The notes below the pieces were generated by a model. That model worked only from the letters and a program-made list of their open reading frames with translations, was not told the origin of the DNA and did no database searches. Source: Achatina immaculata (lineage: Eukaryota; Mollusca; Gastropoda; Stylommatophora; Achatinidae). From it: a stretch of DNA of 64,000 nt. This document shows positions 54,991-64,000 of the stretch, in pieces. The translations under genes and the position numbers were made by a program. The stretch covers positions 23,835,642-23,899,641 of the forward strand of contig CM019715.1 of assembly GCA_009760885.1 (NCBI GenBank), written 5' to 3'. Position 1 is the first letter of the stretch. Each line of letters starts with the position of its first letter.

Positions 54991-56616
54991 CATGGCCTTG
55001 TAAGTAATGATTATTGTTGTTATTATTATTATTAATGAATATGATTATGAAAATATACTGTAAAGAAAATAGTAACATCGAATAGCGACGGAGTAAAGTA
55101 GGAAGAGAAAGGTATAGAACTTCCATGACACTAGAACAAGACGCGGACAAAAGTAAACAGTGCAAAACAGTGAATAGAAAAAAAAAACGAGACTCAGTGA
55201 CGCTGAGATTTAGGTATTACACAGGAAGGAGGCCAGAAAGTAGGATGGTCCAGTGATAACAAAGCGGTGACTGGACGTTGACACGTGTAAACAATAGAAA
55301 AGACGAATAAAAGAAACAGATACAATGAAAAACTAGGACATAATAAAACCTCTGACATGAAAGAGCAAGATAATGTAAATAACAACTGTATAGACGAAAC
55401 TGACACAGACTGTCCCCCTTTAAAACGCGATTGCAAACGGTTTTTAAATAAAGGAGTGACCAACTCGGCCAGCTGACCAATTAAATATTTAGAGGCGTGG
55501 CCTATTGGACAACGAGAGATAAGTCACGGGGCAGTTTGAATGACGGACAATCATGGGAACCAGTGGACATCTGAAGGGTGGAGCCAAAATACTTATTGGT
55601 TAGTCCATCAAGCATATCAAGGCGAGCGGAGAGGAAGTAGGACGAAGAAGTACGGGAATACAGGAGAGAGGAGACTGAGGAGGAGCTCGAAGACGGAAGA
55701 ACAGACAATTTAAGACAAGAAGTGTGGAAGTAGAGGAGAGGAGAGAGAGGAGGGAGTCTGAAATCAGAAGAACAGACAATCTAGGACGGAGAAGTACGGA
55801 AGTACAGGAAAGAAGGAAGAAGAAGTACGGAACTAGAAGAGAGAGGGACAGAGGAAGGGAGATCGTCAGAACACCGTCGGTCCGGCAAGTAGCGACTGAC
55901 CAGAACTGCAAGAAGGATGGTCAGTGCACGCGGACAGTCAATAGTGAAGAAAGAAGGTCCGACCAGAACAGCCGAGAGGCCATCAGATGAGAAATAAAGA
56001 AGAGGTATGTAGACTTTGCTCGTTAGTACACTGCGATTGAGAGACGGTAGAGGAAGACCGTCAGAAGACAGCCAAAAGAAGAAAAGAGGACGAGACGATA
56101 TAAAATTAGAAGTAGTGTTAGACGAAAGATGGTTTTCAAGTGATTAAAAAGATTTGATACATTTGGAACTTCGAGTAAAGTGATTTTAAACGAGAAACTA
56201 GTTGACCATATGTTGCAGGTGTGATTAAACTGAGTTAGGAAATGTTCTCATATCAAGTGTAGAATATCGTGAAATAAAAGAACATTGAGAAATGCTGTAT
56301 GTAGAATATGACAGAGTTAGACATTGTGGACAAATGATTAAGTGATTCAAATCCAAGCGATGGTGTCGACTATACATCTTGATCTTATTAATCAGAATTA
56401 AATAATGGAGGAACATTTCAATCAGACATGATTTAGTGAATGTGGTAAAGTTTTGTGAAACATGTGAGATGTTAATCAAAGAACATCTTCTCCAGTAATA
56501 TGATAGTAAAGAACATTAATGTCTTCAGTCATCGAGAATAAGAGTTCACAGTCCTCAACGTTATAGACGTCCACAGCGCGGCCGATCAGCAGTTCCTTAT
56601 CTCCATTTATTGATTA
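54991..56616. mobile_element. insertion within the mariner transposase, type unknown
   Basis: It starts near GTAAGTAATGATTATTGTTG (an (ATT)n run at 55009-55034) and ends near TCCATTTATTGATT. It has purine-rich stretches (55620-55860) and no coding domain. It is a secondary insertion because it splits a single transposase. A non-autonomous LTR element or solo LTR is possible (GTGGCCTATTGGACAACG then AGAGATAAGTCACG looks promoter-like), but I could not find paired ends. Confidence 0.55.
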
Positions 56617-56860
56617 TTTGATTCTCTGAACTCAGCGAATGACTGTACTCCTGTCGACTGCAAAACTTCCATACACATCACATAGACACTTGTGAATATT
56701 CACAACAGTTTCCTTCTCTGCAACGAGAAATTCTATAACAATTCTCTGCTTATACCTCAAGTTGCTAACACGCTCCATTTCAACGGTTAGGGAAGCCATA
56801 TTCTTTGGCCGGTGAACTTGGTTCACACAATCGGCACATGCCATATTTAAAGTGTGCAAA
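56617..56860 (-). pseudogene. mariner transposase, N-terminal DNA-binding part
   Basis: Encodes NLRYKQRIVIEFLVAEKETV, then NIHKCLCDVYGSFAVDRSTV and IR followed by a stop where family members have RW. This is the first helix-turn-helix of a mariner transposase. The continuation (SGRPAT-like) lies 1.6 kb away at 54990. Confidence 0.85.
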
Positions 56861-57004
56861 ATTTCATGTTTCTATCTTCATTATTAGCTGAAAAAATGAT
56901 GTGGTACATTACTTTCTGAACGCCCCTAGTACAAATGGCAAAATGCTTCATGACACAGCAGTTGGAGTTGGGTAAGGTTCATTCATCGTTTCTAAGAAAC
57001 ATAT

Positions 57005-57255
57005 AACATAAGGTAAAGGTAACCATGTTATGCCTTAGAGGCTCATACGAGATAAGGTGATATTGCCCGTAATTTCCTTGACCTGTCAGCACACTAGAGG
57101 ATGACATGGTCAGCATCACGCCTGGCCGCTTTTCCTTCCCCAGCTCCATTAGAAGTCGGGTACCCATATCTACAGCTGGGTGAGTGGGCCGGATTCGATC
57201 CCCCGACCTTCGCCAAGAGAGACTAGTGCACTAACCACTTCAGCACTCAGATGCC
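57005..57255 (-). mobile_element. tRNA-derived SINE, reversed copy
   Basis: The reverse complement starts with GGGCATCTGAGTGCTGAAGT and GGTTAGTGCACTAGTC (A box region 57231-57246). It has GGGGGATCGAATCCGGCCC (a good B box, about 57186-57204), then CACCCAGCTGTAGATATGGG and ACCCGACTTCTAATGGAGCT. It is the best preserved polymerase III head of the four copies. Confidence 0.8.
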
Positions 57256-57384
57256 CATACAACATAAGTCACGACGTATTTTCAGTCAGACAGTCAAGAT
57301 ACCGTAAAATATGTAACAAAAACTCCGTGCTGGTAATCGTGCCTTCCCCTAGCTGACTTGACAAATCATGAATGAAGTTGAATA

Positions 57385-57545
57385 ATCACTCTGGAAACTT
57401 AACGGAAAAAGAAAGACAGGTCGACCAAGAGGAAAATATCTGAAAAAGTTGACCATGTGGAACAAAGAAAGATATAAAACAGAAGTGAGTGATAACACAA
57501 AGGACCGTGCAAAATTAAACAACAGAATTATAGAGGCCAAGTGAC
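57385..57545 (+). pseudogene. RTE-like LINE C-terminal fragment
   Basis: In frame: LNGKRKTGRPRGKYLKKLTM, then WNKERYKTEVSDNTKDRAKL and NNRIIEAK with a stop at 57540-57542. This is the GRP-KYL ... C-terminus of an RTE-like LINE, distinct from families B-E. Confidence 0.7.
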
Positions 57546-57668
57546 AAGAGAGTAATGAATGGATGTCAAGTTAAAGATAATTTGACCTTCATGATCAAAC
57601 AGTGATTCAGTTTGTTAACGCTGTTTTACTACCATCGTAAATTACGGACTTATATTCCGGAAGTTAGA

Positions 57669-57671
<3 letters not shown>

Positions 57672-57706
<35 letters not shown>
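57672..57706. repeat. (GA)n microsatellite
   Basis: A pure GA run of about 17 units. Confidence 0.95.
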
Positions 57707-57708
<2 letters not shown>

Positions 57709-58214
57709 TAGGGGAAATGACAAAGAGGGTCTGATTCATTCAGGTGCAAAGCTTGATCGATTTACGCTGTAACCGTGCCAAACAACTGTAACATCAATTT
57801 AAAATGCTGCATTCTGCCAACGGTTTTGTTCATACAACACTACATAAGAATGTAACCAAACGTTATATTTGCTCTCTAAACTGATCAATGCTGGCAACTG
57901 TTAACTGATTGTCAATGCTTGGTGTTTCCACAGATTATCTCAGGATTCTTGGGATTAGTGATTTTGGTTACCTCTAAGAGTTCATTTAGTGATCTTAAAG
58001 GCCAGTTTGAAGTTAATGTATGTGTGCTCAATGTTCCTATTGCTTGCATAATCTTTGAAATCCAGTCGATTCCTATACGTTCGTTCCTGTCATTTATTTT
58101 AACAAGGGCGTCACGCCCAACTTTATCGTTCTTAGTTTCCTAAGTTGGTTGTAGCCCTACTGTGGCTGCAGATTACTGGTGTTTGTGTCCTGTGATGATA
58201 ATAAAAGATCAAAT

Positions 58215-58490
58215 CCCCATTTCCATTAAAGCATATTGTGTGTACAGTGTTAGAGCCACTTTTCCAAGACCTTCGGCACATGAAAGTCTGATGTGGTCAG
58301 TATAACGCCTGGCCGCATTTACCTTCCAAGATTTCTCTGCTACCCGTTTTTAGAGGCTGGGTGGACCCCGGGGCCTTTTTTATGTGATAGTACCATAAAA
58401 AATTCCCAATGCTGGGACTTTTTTCCTGATACCACCGGATTAGTAGACCAAGCGACTAACTTACCACTCAGCCAACCAGGCCACGCTGCG
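58215..58490 (-). mobile_element. tRNA-derived SINE, reversed copy
   Basis: The reverse complement starts GCGTGGCCTGGTTGGCTGAG and TGGTAAG (A box), almost identical to the head at 23491-23513, then TACTAATCCGGTGGTATCAG. The B box is altered by an A run. The body shares TCCCAGCATTGGGAATTTTT and the ATACTGACCACATCAGACTT block with the copy at 23488. Confidence 0.8.
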
Positions 58491-60045
58491 ACAATAATGC
58501 GCCCCGATATTGCTCAGAGAGAACACATAGGCGAATGCACTAGGACATATACGAGACAATCACTTGGGGACATGGCATTCAGAGGGACATGAATACTAGT
58601 TAGCATAAGGACAAATTCCCTTAATTTCCCATTCTAATTATGCTTCTCTTGAAATGAAACTAAAAACAACAACAACGAACATGAAGAACATTTCATTAAT
58701 GCTGAGAAGGATATAACACTAGGTGGCGGACCCAAGACACGCATGCCGTAGAGGTCAGCGCACAAAAAGGCACACCATAAATCCCAACAATTTCCCAATT
58801 CAAAATGCACAGCAAATATTGTAAACGTCAGCCTAAGCCAAGTTTTTAGAACAAAATTAACCATCTTTGTCACGCATTTTCAAAACCTAACACTAGCATT
58901 ATACAAATAAGGCTAACATTATTTTTAAAAATCTGCTCAAATGCACCGACCCTTTTATCCTGTGTACAAACAAAATGGCGAGTACCGTTGAAAGAACAAA
59001 CATGGAATACATTCATTACAATGGTAATTTTTTTCCCAGGGCTAACGAAAAAATCAATACTTTATATTTGCTTTATGTTTGCTTTATGTCTGCAGTTCAC
59101 AAACCACTAAATAAGTGTGAACTGATTAAAACAATACGAAGCATTAAATTGAGTTTGTCAAATTTTGAAAATGATTGTGTATGAGACGTATCCTTCACTT
59201 AACTCCCTTCTCTGTCTACTCCTTCTCTTAACATACCGGGGTAGATACATCATCTTCATTTTAACACTAAAAAAAAATCAGCTCCCTCCATGTAAAAGGT
59301 AAATATACTCAGTTTATATAGGGTAAACTAGTTGAGCAACCACATCTAATACTCATTAATCGACAGAAAACAACAGGTAAAAGAAAGATACTTTTACTGA
59401 ATTTTCACCCACAAAGTTGAAATGTGACGATTTTCAGCGATGTTAACGTCTAAGTTTTGTTTAACAAAACAACTGCATATGCTTCCAACATGGGCGTTAT
59501 TAACACATACAGGACAATAAGGTATTTTGTTCCTGCTTTATCTTATAAGAAGGCCAGGTGGGAGCATAAATGGCCAACATAATGGAATACAAATATGTGG
59601 GTTAGTTCTTTTTATCTGTGATTATAAAAAAAGAACTGCAACTTTGCCATGGTGCTGATAAAACTAATCTTAGATTTCATTTCAAGGCACTGCTATTAAA
59701 GCTGCATATTTGCATCACTGTTTTTTTATCAATGGCTTGTCTTTAGAAATGAACAACGGAGCATATATTGCAGAGTAATAAAATGTAAATATCTTTAACT
59801 TTGATTTTGTAGGAGGAATAACCTGGAGCTAATAAAATGTTCAGAAAAATCTTTCACACAGTGAAAACATATCAAAGTGCACAAAGCCATGTTCAAGTGA
59901 ATTATGAATGATTAAAAGGGATCTACATAACATGAGTTGGACTGGGTTTTCTTTTCTTTTATTTAGGTCCTCACATAAGTGGAGTATTAATGTTGATTTT
60001 ATCTATGCTGTATTCTGACAATTGTGAAGTACTGTTCATTTTATG
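58491..60045 (-). other. DCLK intron stretch without recognised genes
   Basis: AT-rich sequence between the SINE and a short minisatellite; an open frame at 58975-59184 has no recognisable family. Confidence 0.5.
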
Positions 60046-60195
60046 TTTCAGAAATTAAATTATTCACCTTATGTTTTAGAATGTACACCAGTCACTTTAT
60101 GTTTTAGAATGTACACCATTCAATGTATGTTTTAGAATGTACACCATTCACTTTATTTTAGAATGTACACCGCTCACGTCTATGTTTTAGAATGT
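60046..60195. repeat. 28-bp tandem repeat, about 5 copies
   Basis: The unit is TATGTTTTAGAATGTACACC plus ATTCACTT with variants. It lies about 85 bases downstream of the DCX1 exon donor in the intron. Confidence 0.88.
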
Positions 60196-60281
60196 TTATC
60201 ATTGTTGAGCAGATTTACTTAAAGTAAAATAAAAATCTAAAGTATACAGTGTGCCTGGGGCAAAGGTCACTTTGTACTCAC

Positions 60282-60651
60282 CTAGAGACCAAGGTTCAAG
60301 CTCAGAGCGCCCGTACTTGATCATCTTAAACCCTTCAAATCCAGCACACACATAGGTCTCTCCATCCATTAAGTCCTCAATGTTGAATATCCTCCTACCA
60401 TCTACAGGCGTGAAAATCTGCCTCACGCCATGTGGGAGGTTGAGGCTGGGCGGGAGCTTCCCTGTCAGGTCGTTCAGCAGGTCATTGAAGTTATAATAAC
60501 GGTTGGGTATCACGTAGATCTTCTTGCCTCTAAAGTAGCGGTCACCGTTAACAAAGAACCGCAACTTCCGAGGTTTGTGCAGGTCTCTGTGTCTTTCGTT
60601 GTTTACGTCTTTCCTGACCTGGGGATCAATATAAGGCAGATTATTTTCATC
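60282..60651 (-). CDS. dclk: DCLK exon: DCX domain 1
   Basis: The acceptor is a long T run then GAG (AG at 60652-60653) and the donor is GTGAG (60277-60281). Phase 0 at entry, 123 codons plus one base. After DENNLPYIDPQVRKD comes the DCX domain: KPRKLRFFVNGDRYFRGKKI, then YNFNDLLNDLTGKLPPSLNL, VRQIFTPVDGRRIFNIEDLM and DGETYVCAGFEGF. NGDRYF-G and G-YVC are hallmarks of the N-terminal DCX repeat, which binds between protofilaments of microtubules. The initiator methionine must be in an exon further right, outside or unrecognised. Confidence 0.95.
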
Positions 60652-61839
60652 CTCAAAAAAAAAACAAACAAACAAACAAGTAGATTCTAGAACATCCACA
60701 TCAAAATGTGAAACTACACTATTTACTACTGGAACTTATTAAGTTCTTTTTTTTTTTAAACTGGAGTTATCATTATCATCGAGGAGATTAGCATTGTCGA
60801 ACATGCCTCTCTATTTTGTATCTGGTATTTCTGATCCCACGGAAGACAGCTGACCACCAGCTGAACCTTACACCAAGCACCGGGCGATGAGAGAATGTTC
60901 AAACATCAGTGATACTTGTGAAGCACGATGCCACACCAGAATGATGGTACGGTGGTGATTTCCCTTTACTCACCGCGTTGTTTGTATACGGTTTTCTCCG
61001 CTAACATTTGTCTAAAGAGACTGACCCGCGAGGCAGCAGGGCACCTGTTCTGATCTGCTGCTGTTTATTCAGATATTCACAGCTGACCTCTATATCTACA
61101 GGCCGTTCCACCATCCGCCACCTGATGGACGCACCTGGTGTAAGAATAGGCTCCTCTCAACGAAAAAGCATCTCAAGAAAACACCAAGCACTGCACGTGA
61201 TCGCCACGACTACGCAACACGGCACATAAATAAAGAATCAATGATATAAGACTATAAGAACTTTCAGCATGAAAAGTGCTGTCTCTAGTAAGTGTAAATC
61301 AGAGACTGACATCCCTGCACTTCTTCGGGCATTCCCATACGTGCTCCGCCTTCCCTTCCAACACCCGCTGGTGTGTGCCTGCTGATGCAGCCAGTCAGAC
61401 ACTGGTTGTGGATAACACGCGCTAACCACTTCTTTCGGAAAGACGTCCACTCTCCCCCCCCCCCTTTCCTCCAATGCGATCATCCTCATGATGTGATTCT
61501 CGTCATTCAATCCAATGTCTTCCTCCATAGGCAGCTTATCAAAGGTGGCTCTTGCAATCTCCTCCTTGTCCATTCTTAGGGGTCCCTGAATTGATGCCAT
61601 GCCTGCCAACTTGCCCCCCCCCCCCTTTCTCGCTGCCATTGACAGTCTCTGCTAATGATGTCTAATGCAATATATCCCGCTTTAGATGAGACGCATTCGA
61701 TACCAGATTCAGCTGTACTGACAAATTGTATGTTACACTATAAGAGTTAACTGTTGTACAGTAATGATGAAAGTGATAAAGAAGACACCATTTTCCACGT
61801 GTAAATGTGGGAACGGAACTAACAGACAGGGAGTCAGAC
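60652..61839 (-). other. sequence upstream of DCX1 exon, no gene recognised
   Basis: Contains C homopolymers at 61458-61466 and 61616-61624. An open frame at 61238-61639 (- strand) has no recognisable domain and is bounded by poly-G stretches. No first DCLK exon was identified. Confidence 0.5.
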
Positions 61840-62400
61840 ATACGACACTGTCACTGTCAGACATACAACACTGTCAGACATACGACACTGTCAGACATAC
61901 GACACTGTCAGACTGATTAGCGAACCACAGCCATTCAAGAGTCCATGCGATCTTTACTTGCTGCCCTGGTAGTCAGGCTGTTGTGATACTACAGCTTGCT
62001 CAGTAACAGAGGTGATAAAGAAACTGTCCAAAACAATGTTAACACCGAGACCAGACTACAGTTTACAATGGATCTAGCCTTGTGTGACTCATACATATAT
62101 AATGTTCTTCATGCTGATGGAGTTTGTTAAGAAGCACTGTTCTTATGTTAGCTCATAGAATTGTTAAGAAGCACTGTTCTTATGTTAGCTCATAGAATTG
62201 TTAAGAAGCACTGTTCTTATGTTAGCTCATAGAATTGTTAAGAAGCACTATTCTTATGTTAGCTCATAGAATTGCTAAGAAGCATTGTTCTTATGTTAGA
62301 TCATAGAATTGTTAAGAAGCACTGTTCTTATGTTAGCTCATAGAACTGAAGAAGGCCGCTGCGGGAGTCCATTCACTGATTCATGTATCAGAAAATGAAC
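61840..62400 (+). repeat. degenerate interspersed repeat X with two minisatellites
   Basis: 18-base units (GACACTGTCAGACATAC) repeat at about 61848-61915. GATTAGCGAACCACAGCC follows, then at 62126-62345 about six copies of a 37-base unit (GTTAAGAAGCACTGTTCTTA plus TGTTAGCTCATAGAATT). The flanks match the block order of repeat X (GACACTGTC, then GCGAACCATAG, then GGAGACTGCTAAAGAAGCA at 52725). Confidence 0.6.
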
Positions 62401-64000
62401 TACCAAGAATTTCAAGCCGGCAATTACTGGAATACACAACAACTGGAGGCCAATACTAATGACATACGGAGCAGAACATGAAGCTAACCTGCGCCAAGTC
62501 TTGAGAAACTTTGTCCACATCATGTCCGTGAACGTGCTCAGCCTGAGGCGACGACATTTCAACAGAAACGCGTCTGCAGTGTCGCAAGCCCCGGAACAGT
62601 TACTCCCTTCTCCAGGACGCGAAAGAACTCACAGAAAAACTGCGCAAACAAATTATGAGCTCTTCAACATGTGGCTCCATCAACATCCCCAACTGTAACC
62701 TGGAAATAATAACAAATAATCTTTTTGTCGGTAACTTGGGTTTATTGTATCTTATGATTTATCTTAGTTTTGACTGGACGAGTGTCGTTATCGCTTCGTC
62801 TTTCAAGTAACACAGTAAGATAAGAAATTCCTGCCTGAACACAGAAGTGCTGACAGACTTTGTTTACAAGTTCCTTGTCTTACATAAATGCACAGAGAAA
62901 TAAGCTTATACAACAGATCCCAGGAGCGCTAGCAGAAAAAAAAACTAGCAATAAAACATTTTTAACTAATCTAAAACTAAATCAAAGCAAACAAGTATTG
63001 ACAAAAAGAAAAACTATATTAGGGGAGAGGGAATATTTGCATGCATTCTTTTTTCAGAAAAGTATGTCGAAAGAACCCAGCAGACAAGAACATCCAAGAT
63101 ATTCTGTTAAAAAAAAAATTGCATTATAAATTTTAACCCGAGGTCAGTCCAAAGTTTACATCAGACCTAGTCTTGTGTGACAGCCGACACATTTCCTACA
63201 GAATGTTCTCAGTGTTGCATACGTCGCGTATAAAGCGAGTGGTCAGTGAGGGAACAGTTTCAAGCTTCTTATTACTGTATGTAGTTGTGTCAATCAGCAA
63301 TCAGTGCTTCTCCCTCCCCCACCCCCACATACTCTGCTTATTTCTTTGCTGATTAGTCAGAAAAGTGTGATATATTAGGAAATATGTAAGCCATGACAAC
63401 AGAGAACTAGGCTGCTAGACTTGACTGCTTCAAGTTCTTATGTTTAGGACTTATGAAGAGATTAAAGTGGAAACCACGCCAAATGGCTGGAATTCTTCCA
63501 TGAATCTGTTCCTTTCCTGGTGCTTTACCTGTTTCTTATCTCCTGGCTTTTAGGCTATTCATATCTGACACTTAAGCTACCTACTAGGAACACACAGTGT
63601 AAAGTTTGTTTACACATGTATGTAACACCTGCATATGACTGACCAAATAACCAACTATTAGATTTTCCCTCCCATAGCATAACCCCTAAGTGAGGAGTAA
63701 ACTGATAGCTAGGAAATCAATCTTCTCAAGCTCTTATTATGATCTTATTATACAAGCTTCCTCACACACTTAGTGAACCACAGAAATGTCATTGTATCAA
63801 ACGCATACATCACACTGACACCTATAAGACAGCAGAGACAATCACAACAGAGAACACAAACAGCTTCCTTCACAACAGGATAACACGGCCGGTGTGAAGA
63901 AGAACTTCGTAAAGAGGCTGATCCAAATGAAAACGAGATAGAAATTATAAACACACTCCCATGACGTCATAGTTTATATATGTGAGTGAGTAAAAGGTAA
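62401..64000. other. right-end stretch without recognised genes
   Basis: AT-rich with short open frames on both strands. None shows a domain, signal peptide plus family motif, or splice-consistent DCX upstream sequence. It may be the DCLK first intron or promoter side. Confidence 0.45.

Larger units (their letters stand above)
54016..56931 (-). mobile_element. mariner element, split by a 1.6-kb insertion
   Basis: TA at 54016-54017 and 56930-56931 flanks inverted repeats of at least 30 bases: CGAAGGGCGTTCAGAAAGTA (54018 on) against CTAGGGGCGTTCAGAAAGTA (reverse complement from 56929), followed by ATGYACCACATC in both. The transposase lies on the - strand with its N-terminal part at 56617-56860 and the rest at 54129-54990. 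The whole is 2.9 kb, whereas mariners are usually about 1.3 kb; the excess is the inserted block. Confidence 0.93.
24526..60651 (-). other. dclk: doublecortin-like kinase gene, six recognised exons
   Basis: Exons in transcript order are 60651-60282, 45216-43400, 35876-35730, 34452-34320, 29034-28867 and 24776-24526. Each has AG and GT borders and the phases join exactly (1, 0, 0, 1, 1). The joined reading frame is about 960 codons: DCX domain 1, DCX domain 2, a charged linker of about 375 residues, then a complete kinase domain and a short basic tail. DCLK proteins bind and stabilise microtubules through the DCX domains and phosphorylate Ser/Thr targets, chiefly in neurons and dividing cells. 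The exon with the start codon is not recognised to the right. Introns are filled with LINEs, SINEs and a mariner. Confidence 0.93.

Noticed and set aside
61238..61639. 133-codon - strand frame as a first DCLK exon or new gene
   Set aside because: It begins and breaks at poly-G/poly-C runs, has no DCX-like or known sequence and no donor in phase with the DCX1 exon.

Overview
The window is animal nuclear DNA: split genes with GT/AG introns, AT-rich introns, and a dense load of LINE, SINE, Tc1/mariner and minisatellite sequence. The two host genes and the mix of RTE-like LINEs with tRNA-derived SINEs suggest an invertebrate, most likely a mollusc (perhaps a gastropod). That placement is inference; no single sequence proves the taxon.

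Two host genes converge. On the + strand, 5851-12566 carries the last four recognisable exons of a copper-containing amine oxidase (about 223 C-terminal residues), with a stop at 12564-12566 and AATAAA at 12695. On the - strand, 60651 down to 24526 carries six exons of a doublecortin-like kinase (DCLK): DCX domain 1 (60282-60651), one unusually large exon with DCX domain 2, the linker and the kinase N-lobe start (43400-45216), then four kinase exons (35730-35876, 34320-34452, 28867-29034, 24526-24776). All splice phases join without a break and the kinase catalytic residues are intact, so it looks functional. The amine oxidase lacks its 5' exons and DCLK its first exon within the window.

The rest is mobile DNA and its decay. 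I name the LINE families locally. LINE-A is CR1/jockey-like. LINE-B is RTE-like, ends in a GHANE motif and has a GAAT tail. LINE-C ends near ALCDV and has an ATATAAG tail. LINE-D is RTE-like with a GA tail. LINE-E is RTE-like with a TGA tail. LINE-F ends in a C2H2 zinc finger. Positions 1-5410 are a Russian doll: a Tc1 transposon inside LINE-B inside LINE-A. The last amine oxidase intron holds a 36-bp minisatellite that was hit by LINE-F with an 11-bp target-site duplication; part of LINE-F's own reverse transcriptase motif has since become a 34/35-bp satellite with a 207-bp higher-order repeat. A nearly full-length LINE-D (29370-32620) with its target-site duplication lies in a DCLK intron, and a LINE-E copy (36655-39760) carries a nested 226-bp LINE-B tail. 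At 54018-56929 a mariner has clear inverted repeats and TA duplications, and is itself split by a 1.6-kb insertion. A 316-bp foldback element (47301-47616), an 80-bp near-perfect palindrome (18425-18504), four tRNA-derived SINEs and an interspersed repeat that seeds minisatellites complete the picture.

I found no bacterial-type system, CRISPR array, rRNA or free-standing tRNA gene. The interest lies in nested transposition, in tandem arrays born from transposon coding motifs, and in possible LINE-tail-derived short elements.
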